A DNA stretch of 64,000 bases, taken from assembly GCF_021441885.1 (NCBI RefSeq), contig NZ_CP090440.1, positions 186,001 to 250,000 on the forward strand, read 5' to 3'. Position 1 is the first letter of the stretch, and the number at the start of each line of letters is the position of its first letter. This document shows, one piece after another, positions 17,369 to 26,198 of this stretch. The translations under genes were made by a program, and so were the position numbers. The DNA comes from Vibrio maritimus. GTDB taxonomy: Bacteria > Pseudomonadota > Gammaproteobacteria > Enterobacterales > Vibrionaceae. A model generated the notes under the pieces. The model was not told where the DNA came from. It saw nothing but the letters and a program-made list of their open reading frames with translations, and ran no database searches.

Positions 17369-17893
17369 CTATCTATTCGGTGCTTTTCTTCTTGGCTCTG
17401 GGTGAGCGGGAACCACACTGAATGGAGTTTGGGATTGTCCTAATTTCAGGTGGAAATAGTCTTTATGCACCGCTGTGTTCGTTGATTGACGTTCAATATC
17501 TTCCAGTGCTGCTTGAATGGCTGCTTTTAGGTAAATGTGCCGTTTCCAATTTCTTTCCGTGAGTATTGAGTTTTTCTCTTTCCTGTGAATACGACAGGCT
17601 TGAACACTTGACTGGACTTCCTCTTTTGTTAGTGAGATACCGAAAGCATTCTTTTCATAATGCTTTCGTGAGCAGCGAGCGAAACTTATCAGCCCCTCTA
17701 GTGTTTTTTGGGAAGAACGGTAGTACTTTCTCTTGGGGATTTTAGGCACCACAAAATGAATGCCTTGAGGGGCGCGAACTGGATTAAAAACGAGTGCTGC
17801 AAATATCGTATAAGAATAACGGCAAGCAATGATGCGAAGCTCTAGTAGATATGGAGAGTGCAGAAGCTCTTCAAGTAAACTAGACCTGTGCAT
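17369..17893 (-). pseudogene. N-terminally truncated copy of the 187-aa cassette gene
   Basis: From about residue 8 onward (LLEELLHSPYLLELRIIAC) it matches the gene at 15572-16135. The first 18 codons, the strong ribosome-binding site and the structured leader are missing because the duplication ends at about 17880. An in-frame ATG at 17893 (MHRSS) is available from the new upstream sequence, so a slightly altered protein could still be made. I treat it as probably non-functional. Confidence 0.55.
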
Positions 17894-18026
17894 TTCAGAT
17901 GACGGAGTGCGATTTTTTCGTGGATATTTTAGAATCTTGTGGAAACCTCTACGAATAGTTGTTGCTTTTTTGTTCTTATTTTGTATTTATTTGTAGTCTA
18001 CGCAATTAGATACTGTCAGGTTGATA

Positions 18027-19343
18027 ATGAAACAGAATAAGCGAGTAGAGAAAGGCATAAGAGAACTTTACCAAAAGGATCCTCTTATGGCGGATAAAAT
18101 GGTATTTGGCCGCACTAGCGATCCTATCAGCCGTCGTGGGTTTATTACTGGGTTAACGACGATGAGCACTCTGTTAGGGGCTGAAGTAGTTTTTGGCCGT
18201 TTTATGCCAGCAGGACTGATTCCGGCAGCGTTGGCTGAAACCACAGAGAGTTTTCGTATATCCGGTAAAGACCCGGGGCTAGTTGTGTTAAACGACCGAC
18301 CAATCAACGCAGAGGTTCCTGCGCACTTGCTGAATGACTTGGTGACCCCAGCTGACAAGCTCTTTGTCCGTAATAATGGTTTACCTCCCCAAAATGTTGA
18401 TATTGAAAATTGGAACTTGGTTATCAGTGGTGAGTCGGTAAAAATCAGTAAAACCTATACCCTCAAAGAGCTTAAACAAAAGTTCAAATCTTATACTTAT
18501 CAGCTCACTATTGAGTGCGGCGGTAATGGTCGGGCTGAATTTAGTCCATCAGCCAAAGGCAATCAATGGACAACTGGTGCGGTCGGTTCACCTGAATGGA
18601 CTGGAGTGCGACTACGAGATGTTCTGGAAGATTGTGGTATCAAGGATGATGCGGTTTATATCGGTTATCATAGTGCAGACTCCCACTTATCGGGAGACCC
18701 AAATAAAGAAGCAATATCTCGTGGTGTACCAATTGAGAAAGCACTGGAAAATGAGACTCTAATTGCTTGGGCGATGAATGGCGAGGACATTCCCGCCATG
18801 AATGGATATCCGTTGCGGCTTGTTATCGGTGGTTGGCCTGCCTCAACGTCCGGTAAGTGGCTAACAGGGATATCGATCCGCAATAAAGTCCACGATGGTG
18901 CAAAGATGGAGGCTCCTGCTTATCGGGTTCCTTGTGAGCCTGTCGCCCCTGGAACCAAAGTAGCTGATGATATGATGTGTATCATTGAGGCAATGCCAGT
19001 AAAATCTTTGATTACCTATCCACAATCGGGCATTAGGCATAGGTTAAGCGATAAATTTGTTGTTAAAGGCCATGCTTGGGTGGGAGATAAAACGGTAGAA
19101 AAGATGCATATATCTACCGACTTTGGTCAAACTTGGCAGGAAGCTAGGCTGGCAAAAGCCGTAAATAAAAATGCTTGGCAGCACTGGGAAACTGAACTGA
19201 ACTTTCCGAAAAAAGGCTATTATGAAGTTTGGGCAAAAGCGACTGACAGTGATGGTATTTCCCAACCTATGGTATTACCTGAGTGGAACCCAAAAGGGTA
19301 TCTGAATAATGCTTGCCATAGAGTTGCGGTGCAAATCATATGA
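18027..19343 (+). CDS. Sulfite dehydrogenase catalytic subunit (SorA-like molybdoenzyme)
   Basis: This 438-residue protein has an N-terminal twin-arginine signal (SRRGFITG at about residue 31, then a hydrophobic stretch and ALA-type cleavage), so it is exported folded. The sulfite oxidase molybdopterin domain has the Cys ligand motif IECGGNGRAEFSP, and a C-terminal Mo-co dimerisation domain follows (HISTDFGQTWQEARL). It would oxidise sulfite to sulfate in the periplasm. The ATG at 18027 is preferred over an upstream TTG at 18021, with CAGG before it. A c-type cytochrome gene follows by 10 bp, as in SorAB pairs. It lies between the cassette duplication and a decayed Tn3 transposase, so it is probably cargo. 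Confidence 0.85.
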   Translation: MKQNKRVEKGIRELYQKDPLMADKMVFGRTSDPISRRGFITGLTTMSTLLGAEVVFGRFMPAGLIPAALAETTESFRISGKDPGLVVLNDRPINAEVPAHLLNDLVTPADKLFVRNNGLPPQNVDIENWNLVISGESVKISKTYTLKELKQKFKSYTYQLTIECGGNGRAEFSPSAKGNQWTTGAVGSPEWTGVRLRDVLEDCGIKDDAVYIGYHSADSHLSGDPNKEAISRGVPIEKALENETLIAWAMNGEDIPAMNGYPLRLVIGGWPASTSGKWLTGISIRNKVHDGAKMEAPAYRVPCEPVAPGTKVADDMMCIIEAMPVKSLITYPQSGIRHRLSDKFVVKGHAWVGDKTVEKMHISTDFGQTWQEARLAKAVNKNAWQHWETELNFPKKGYYEVWAKATDSDGISQPMVLPEWNPKGYLNNACHRVAVQII

Positions 19344-19353
19344 GAATCTTAGT

Positions 19354-19722
19354 ATGAAAAAAAGACTTTTACTGTTTAGTTTAGCTATTTCTTGTAGTGC
19401 TATCGCCCAGCAGGATGTTGAACGTGATAGGGCCACTGGATTAGTGATGGATAAAGGCTTTGAGGAAGTCAGGGCAAACTGTACCGTTTGCCATTCTGCA
19501 GCTATTATTGTTCAGAGTCGTTTGAGCCGTGAATCTTGGCAGGAGTCCATTCGCTGGATGCAAGAAACTCAGGGATTGTGGCCACTAACTGTCAATGAAC
19601 CTATTATTCTGGATTATTTGGCTAAGCACTACCCCCCTAATGAAACAGGGAGACGCCAGAATTTACCCTCTAACCAGGTTCCAAAGTTGGGCTCTGCCGT
19701 AAATACTGATTTCTCCCCCTAA
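19354..19722 (+). CDS. Monohaem cytochrome c, SorB-like partner
   Basis: I take the ATG at 19354, giving 122 residues with a signal peptide (MKKRLLLFSLAISCSAIA). One haem-binding motif CTVCH is present at about residue 45. A Met ligand candidate lies in SIRWMQETQG, and the body is small and helical. The gene starts 10 bp after the sulfite dehydrogenase stop and would accept its electrons for the respiratory chain. The pairing is the usual sorA-sorB arrangement. Confidence 0.8.
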   Translation: MKKRLLLFSLAISCSAIAQQDVERDRATGLVMDKGFEEVRANCTVCHSAAIIVQSRLSRESWQESIRWMQETQGLWPLTVNEPIILDYLAKHYPPNETGRRQNLPSNQVPKLGSAVNTDFSP

Positions 19723-19941
19723 TTCGATGAGTGCTTTGATTTGTCTTGTCCGTCGAGAAGCGGGCATAACCCACCCATATTGTGTTCATAACGTGAAACT
19801 GTACTTATAAGGTAATTTCATTGATAAATAAATCGTACCAGTTATATGATACACTTCGACTCTCCCGTCTCCGTCAATGCGACCCTTCTCCAAACCTGTC
19901 CGTTGAACGATCCTCTTACGGACATTAATTTCGGGTGCAAG

Positions 19942-22900
19942 ATGGCGAGTGGTGGTAAAGCCGTAGGTAAAAGCGAACGACTAGCGGTATTAAGTAATAC
20001 TGAACAAGAAGCTCTCTACGGCCTCCCTGACTTCGATGATGCACAGCGGTTAGAGTTTTTGGTTATGGATGAATCGGAGTTAGCGTTAGTCAACAGTCGA
20101 AAAGGGCTTCATACGCAGCTTTGTTGCATTCTTCAGATTGCTTATTTTAAAGCCAAAAGTCTGTTTTTTCACTTCAATTGGCATGATGTTCTGGACGACT
20201 GCAACTTTATCCTAAGTCGTTATTTTCCTGGAGAATCACTTCCAGTCCAATCTCCCTCTAAATATGAACGCTATACTTCAGAGAGAAAAAATCTGCAAAT
20301 TGTATAATTATCGTCAGTGGTCATCGGCATTGTCTTCATTGGTTGAACAACAAGCTGTCCATATTGTTTACCGCGATATCACTTCCGGGTTTGTTGCCAC
20401 TGAGCTGATTATCTGGCTCAACGAGCACAAAATTATCCGACCCGGCTTACCATACTCCAAGAACTGGTCAGCAAGGTGCTTTCTGATGAAAGGCAGAGGT
20501 TGGGACGTGTTTTAACGGAACAACTTGATGACACTACTATTGGTCATTTGAACAAACTGATTGAACGCGATGAAACCCTTTCCCGCCTTGCCATTCTCAG
20601 ACAAGATGCGTGTGACTCCAGATGGAGACAGATGAACCAAGAAAGGGAAAAACGAACTATTTTGGAGCCACAGCACCATAAAACCTGCTGTGCTACGCGA
20701 GTCTGGCAAATTTCTATACTACTTACGATCTGCGTCAATTGAAACTCGAGCAGGCACGCCTTTATCTGCTGTGCTATGCATGGGTTCGTTATCGTCGGTT
20801 CAGCGATAACTTGGTGGAAGCCATGTTTTTCCATTTGAAAAAGATCGAGGATGAGAGTTACCGTGTAGCTAAGCAGATTCTGGTTGACGTTCAAGAAAAA
20901 CACCGGCGTGAAACGCCTAAGATTGGACGACTGCTGTCTCTTTATGTTGATGATAGTGTCTCAGACCTTACCACTTTTGGCGAAGTCCGCCGTAGAGCTT
21001 GGAAGATTATGCCGCGGGAGACACTGCAAACCACCGCTCAGCGCATGAGCGTAAAACCCGCTAGCAAACTGGCATTACAGTGGCAAGCTGTCGATGGTAT
21101 GACTGCGTTAATCTGGCGTCACCTTCGACCATTATTTCTGTCGCTCGACCTCAACAGCGTAGTCAGCGATAGTCCGTGGGTTGAAGCCATGAACTGGCTT
21201 AAGGTAGTGTTTGGTAAAAAGCAGATGCTTTCGCAGCGACCACTAATAGAATGCTCAAAGGGAACATTACCCAAACGATTACGCCCGTATTTGCTGGAGT
21301 TTGACCAGAGTGGTGAGGTCATTGGACTGAATGCCGGGCGTTATGAGTTCTGGCTCTACCGACAGATTAGAAAACGCTTTCAGGCAGGTAAACTCCACCT
21401 TAACAATAGCCTCCGTCATCGCCATCTTTCTGATGAACTGGTACCAGAAGGAAAAAAGTGACGGTGCTGGCTGAAATGAATGTCCCATTTTTGTACAAGC
21501 CAATCAAAACACAACTAAGGAAGCTGGAGTTTGAACTGCACCGGCAATGGAAAGCATTTAACCGCGAACTGAAACAGGGGAAGTTGAAGCATGTGATATA
21601 CGATAAAGAAACGCAGAAGCTGACCTGGCATAAACCCGCTATCAATTGTAATAAGGTTCAGGATACGCGATTTTATGAACAGCGACCATTTTGTGATGTG
21701 GCTTACGTTTTCCAGTTTGTTAACGGACAGTGTAATTTTCTTCACACCATGAAATCATTGCAGCCCTGTTATGCTAAAAAGACTGCTGATACTGACAGCT
21801 TACTTAATGGTGGTCATCGTTGCTCAAGCGATGAATCATGGTAATCATGTGGCCCGAACGAGCGATATTCCATTTCATGTATTAGAAAGCACATACGAAC
21901 AATATCTTCACTTTGCGTCATTTGTCACAGCTAATGACTGTATTGCCAACGCGATAGAGGCACTACCGATTTTCCCATACTATTCCTTTGATCCTGAAAC
22001 GCTTTATGGTGCTGTTGACGGACAAAAGTTCGGGGTAGAGCGACCAACTGTAAAGGCACGATATTCACGTAAATACTTTGGCCGAGGTAAAAGTATAGTA
22101 GTCTACACGATGCTGTGCAACCACATCCCGATTAACGGCTATCTAATTGGGACAAACGACTATGAAGCTCACCATGTCTTTGACATCTGGTACCGAAACT
22201 CCTCAGAGGTAAAACCCACATCTATCACCGGTGATATGCATAGTCTTAGCAAAGCCAACTTTGCGATGTTGCATTGGTTTGGCTTGCGCTTTGAGCCTCA
22301 TTTTACAGATCTGAACAAGTAGCTACAGGATCTGTATTGCACCAGAAATCCATCGGTCTATAAAAATTGCCTAATTCAACCCGTAGGACGAATTGATCTT
22401 GACCTTATCAGTCGTGAAAAAACAATCTTGATCGCATCGTGGCCACTCTCGGGTTAAAAGAAATGACGCAAGGGACGCTAGTCCGAAAATTGTGCACATA
22501 TTCAACAACCAACCCGACAAGACAAGCTCTGTTCGAATATGACCGACTGGTGCGTAGCATTTACACGTTGAAGTATCTGCGAGATCCGCAGTTAGAGCGC
22601 AATATACGGCGTTCCCAGAACAGGGTTGAATCTTATCACCATTTACGTGCTGCAATAGCCAAAGTTGGTGGAAAGAAGGAATTAACAGGAAAAAATGACA
22701 TAGAAACGGAAATCAGCAACCAATGTGGTCGGTTAATTTCCAACGCAATCATCTATTACAACTCAGCAATCCTGGCACGATTACTAGAATGACTGGAAGC
22801 GGAAGACAATACTAAAGGCATTGATGTTCTAACTCGGATATCACCGGTGGCCTGGCAACACATTTTACTGAACGGCCATTATACCTTTCAAAACAGTAAT

Positions 22901-22948
22901 GAAATTATTGATTTAGATGAGTTAGTTGCGGGTCTCAAACTAGGGTAA
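19942..22948 (+). pseudogene. tnpA: Tn3-family transposase TnpA, multiply frameshifted
   Basis: Pieces in successive frames rebuild an almost full-length Tn3 TnpA of about 980 residues. The N-terminus MASGGKAVGKSERLAVLSN is the family entry. Catalytic segments GAVDGQKFGV, TGDMHSLSKANF and RVESYHHLRA supply the D, D and E, and the end is VAGLKLG. Frame changes occur near 20290, 20500, 20740, 21460, 21780 and 22330-22440. No intact terminal inverted repeats were found at either edge. Resolvase debris at 25640-26061 may belong to the same lost transposon. Confidence 0.88.
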
Positions 22949-22954
22949 CGGAAA

Positions 22955-24190
22955 TTTCGAATGAAAGGGACATCCCCATCCTAGAATCACCTTTTGGCAG
23001 GTGTTCGAGGATAGTGAAAATGGCAAGATAAGGTACCAGTCCTTATCCCCAACCCTGAAGGAAATTCTCATGACAATCGTAACCATTGGAATAGATCTGG
23101 CAAAAATATCTTTGCTGTTCATGGAGTCAACGCGGCGGGCAAACCTGAACTGGTTCGTTCTGACGTCAGGCGCGCTAAGTTGCTCGCGCCCATCGCCAAT
23201 TTGCCTCCGTGTCTGATAGGGATGGAAGCATGTTCAGGAGCTCATTACTGGGCCCGCGAATTCGGGAAGTTGGGGCATACAGTTCGGATCATGGCACCAA
23301 AGTTTGTTGCACCATATCGGATGGGCGGCAAACACGGAAAAAATGACGCAGCTGATGCCGCCGCAATCTGTGAGGCCGTCACCAGACCAAATATGCGTTT
23401 TGTACCGATTAAAACCGTCGAACAACAGGATAAATTGTTTATTCATCGGGCGCACCAGGGTTATGTGGCACAGCGAACAGCACTCATCAATCGAATCCGG
23501 GGCATATTGAGTGAACTTAGTATAGTCCTTCCACTAGCATACAAAGCATTTTATCAGGGAGTACACCAAACACTGGAGGAACTACCAGGTTACTGTAGTC
23601 TGGTTATCGCTGAGCTGATTAGTGAGCCCGATCATGTTCAGGAACGAGTCGTACAAAGTGAGCGCCAGATCAAACAACTGGCCAAAGATGACACACAGGC
23701 TCAACGATTGATGCAGTTACGAGGTATAGGATCAGTAACAGCCACTGCTATTGTCGTTAGCATCGGCAATGGGCATGATTTTAAAAACGGACGTCAGTTT
23801 AGCGCATGGTTAGGATTAGTACCCAGGCAGAATAGCTCCGGTGGAAAGACGAAACTAGGGGGGATCACTAAGGAAGGTGACTCATATTTGCGCAGACTGC
23901 TGGTTCTTGGAACCAAATCATTACTGGCAAGTGCAGTAGGGAAAACCGATCCTGTCAGTCTCTGGGCTTTGCAAATACGGGAACGTCGTGGTTATGGCCG
24001 AGCACTGGTCGCCATAGCGGTAAAAAATGCGCGTATGTGTTGGGCAATGTTGCACCTGCAGGATGAATTTAGAACTCCAGTATAGTACAGATTAAAATAA
24101 ATAATACCACCGCGTGATAAGTAACTGTTGATGAGTTAAAGGTCAGGACCTACGCCCGAGGGTACTCGTGGAACCGCCAGAATAGATTAT
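22955..24190 (+). mobile_element. IS110-family insertion sequence
   Basis: The element contains one transposase frame and lies directly after the Tn3 TnpA stop. IS110 elements lack obvious terminal repeats, so the ends given are approximate; the right end is judged from the loss of coding around 24085-24190. Confidence 0.6.
23070..24085 (+). pseudogene. IS110-family transposase with a 1-base frameshift
   Basis: The start MTIVTIGIDLAK is in one frame and the rest, from LLAPIANLPPCLIGMEACSG, is in another. Restoring one A at about 23106 joins them into a normal DEDD transposase: D in GIDLAKN, E in GMEAC, D in KNDAADA. The C-terminal Ser domain has GGKTKLGGITKEGDSYLRR. A 301-residue fragment starting at 23180 would still be translatable but lacks the first catalytic Asp. 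The element is therefore probably inactive unless the shift is a sequencing error or programmed. Confidence 0.75.
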
Positions 24191-24410
24191 CCAAAAAGAT
24201 TGATGTCCGCATTTCGAATGGAGTCTCAGGTGTGCGTTTTTCATCAGGGTCCGTAGCCAGCCAGAAGAATTGGTGCGCTGCATTGATGACCGTTTATAGG
24301 TTCGCTGTCCGCAACCTTTTTACGATATCAACGGATATGTTACGCATAAGAACCGATATTGACTATTGAAGGATGTCCTTATAGGCGGTTCCGGTGCAGA
24401 ACCCCAGTTA

Positions 24411-24515
24411 GTTGTTTTGTAACGAGGTTTCGGCATAAGGCTAGGGTGATTAGCTGATGTAGCCGATCAGATCGTAACTTCCTGATTTAGTTCCATCGAT
24501 TTACGCAACAAAGCC
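24411..24515 (-). mobile_element. Left-end fragment of an IS5-family element
   Basis: The roughly 105 bases are the reverse complement of the left end of the IS5-family element at 57367-58420, including the terminal TTACGCAACAAAGCC and the first codons of its transposase (MPKPRYK). A few substitutions are present. The rest of the element is missing. Confidence 0.8.
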
Positions 24516-24656
24516 TCATCAACCCTAGAGTAAAGCTTTTTAATTGAGACTTAGGCTCCATATGTAATGCTGAAGTTACGAGTGGCCTTCGATTTTTAGG
24601 CATGACTTTAAGTGATTGTTCCGTTTTGATAGTACCAAGAAATACTAGAGCAGATT

Positions 24657-24740
24657 ATGATTAGAAAACGTAGAAGCTCCTTTCCTGGATTTAACGCTAA
24701 AGCGGCACTTGCTGCCGCTAAAAGCGATGTGCTTGTCGTG
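24657..24740 (+). pseudogene. IS3-family OrfA fragment
   Basis: About 28 codons starting MIRKRRSSFPGFNAKAALAA resemble the N-terminal HTH of IS3-type OrfA proteins. The frame is cut off by an IS6-type end (CTCTGTCGCAAAG) at about 24741. Confidence 0.55.
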
Positions 24741-24900
24741 ACTCTGTCGCAAAGTTTGGCCTTCTAAGTTAAGATTTTTCAACCTGCACTTAAAACTCTG
24801 AGAATCCCAATGTTTAAAGGCTGTCATTTTCCCGTTGAAATCATTTGCGAAATCGCGGAAATTCATATGGCATGTTTGAATTAGATATGAAAAGTCGAAT
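24741..24900 (+). pseudogene. IS6-family element, 5' fragment
   Basis: An IS6-type terminus (CTCTGTCGCAAAGT) is followed at 24810 by ATG and MFKGCHFPVEIICEIA, the start of an IS6 transposase related to that at 25079. Coding sense is lost after about 25 codons. It is the second of two adjacent remnants of the same element type. Confidence 0.6.
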
Positions 24901-25009
24901 TTCAATCACTCCCAATACTTAAGAGTCAGTTCGATAGTCTTAAAAAACGGTCGTTTTTTGAGACAGTTAGAAATGTGTTCTGTTAACACCAAATAATTGG
25001 CTTAACTTG

Positions 25010-25625
25010 GGTTCTGTCGCAAAATGAGCCTTCTTAAGCTAGAATTGCCCCAATGATCACGTAGAATTCTGAATTTTAATGTTTAAAGGTTGTCACTTCC
25101 CCTCTGAAGTTATTCTTGAAACCATCCGTTACTACTTAGCTTACAAGCTCAGTTATCGCGAAATTGGAGAAATACAACTCGAGCGTGGTGTGATTGTTGA
25201 CCATGCCACCATCAATCGTTGAGTTATCAAATTTACGCCTATCCTAAAGCACAACCTCCGTCGTAAAAAGAAGACGGTGTCTGGCTCATGGCGGATGGAT
25301 GAAACCTACATTAAAGTCAAAGGGGAATGGCTTTACTACTATCGTACTGTCGATAAATGTGGTCATTGATGAAAGCAAAAGTAACTACGCAGCATTAGGT
25401 GTCCTGAATGTGCAACTCTGGTTGACGGGTTACTTCATGCTGGCACTTGTTGAAATTCTGGACATAAAATATCCGAACAACATCGTTGAACAAAGTCACC
25501 GCTGGGTTAAGCAGAAAACGCGGCAAGCTTTGGGTTGGAAGTCAATAGAAGGAGCGACAACAAGTCTTCATGGCCGAGAAATGTGGACGATGCTCAAACG
25601 TGGTCAAGTAGACGTTGTAGGAAAT
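25010..25625 (+). pseudogene. IS6-family transposase remnant with stop and internal deletion
   Basis: The element begins GGTTCTGTCGCAAAA and its transposase starts at 25079 (MFKGCHFPSEVILETIRYYL). A TGA replaces the expected Trp codon at about 25220. The middle is deleted after WRMDETYIKVKGEW, and a later part resumes as NNIVEQSHRWVKQKTRQALG with the catalytic E region. It ends abruptly at resolvase debris. No right terminal repeat is seen. Confidence 0.75.
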
Positions 25626-25629
25626 ACTG

Positions 25630-26061
25630 CTTGCGAGCGCTTTTATGCGCTCGTAGAATAATTGTATCTGAAGGATTGGTTTGTCACGTCACTACAAATA
25701 TTTGCGATAGAACCATGTTTCATCTGGTTGGCTTAATTGAGTCTCTGATAGAACAAGGTATTGGTTTTAAATTTATTCAAAATGGTTCGATTGACACGAC
25801 AATTGCTTCGGGTGAACTCATGTTTAATATTTTTGGGGTTTTAGCACAATTTGAACGTCGATTAATTCAAGAACGGACAAATGCAGGACTTAAAACGGCA
25901 CGAGCTCGCGGTCGAAAGGAGGTCGACCCAAGGTGAGTTTGAATAATTCTAAAGTAGTAATGGCAAAGCAAATGTACCAAAATCAGTCGCTATCAGTGGA
26001 CTCTATTTGTGAATCACTTTCAATCTCTCAAGCTACTTTTTATAGATATCTGTCGGTGTAA
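25630..26061 (+). pseudogene. Tn3-type serine resolvase, 5'-truncated and frameshifted
   Basis: The visible part begins near the middle of the catalytic domain (TMFHLVGLIESLIEQGIGF) and continues through FGVLAQFERRLIQERTNAGL. One missing G at about 25919 shifts the frame. Restoring it joins to GRPKVSLNNSK and a C-terminal HTH (SICESLSISQATFYRYL). The N-terminal catalytic Ser region is absent. It probably came from the same Tn3 unit as the TnpA pseudogene. Confidence 0.75.
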
Positions 26062-26198
26062 TTCCATTCGATTGGATCTATGCCTATAAAAAAAGGAAAT
26101 ATTTTGTGAGGTTGACTCACAAAATGCAACCGATTCCTTACTCAGTATCGCTGACCAAATAACATTCTGGCTGCAATATTAAAAAGTAAGGAAATTAA

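Larger units (their letters stand above)
14948..17880. repeat. Tandem duplication of a ~1.2-kb three-gene cassette
   Basis: Unit 1 covers about 14948-16085 and unit 2 about 16632-17880. Both contain the palindrome, the 103-aa gene, the ribbon-helix-helix-like gene and the 187/174-aa gene in the same order and orientation. Nucleotide identity is high by eye, with scattered substitutions, a 12-bp indel in the small gene and an inserted segment of about 80-100 bp near 17010-17120 in unit 2. The match stops abruptly at about 17880 within the first gene, where unrelated sequence begins. Confidence 0.85.

Noticed and set aside
14948..17893. FlhD/FlhC (SetCD-like) identity for the duplicated cassette proteins
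   Set aside because: Role and position are suggestive, but neither the FlhD fold pattern nor the FlhC zinc cysteines can be recognised in the sequences.
24645..24905. Leftward 86-codon frame
   Set aside because: It is antisense to IS3 and IS6 remnants that explain the sequence.
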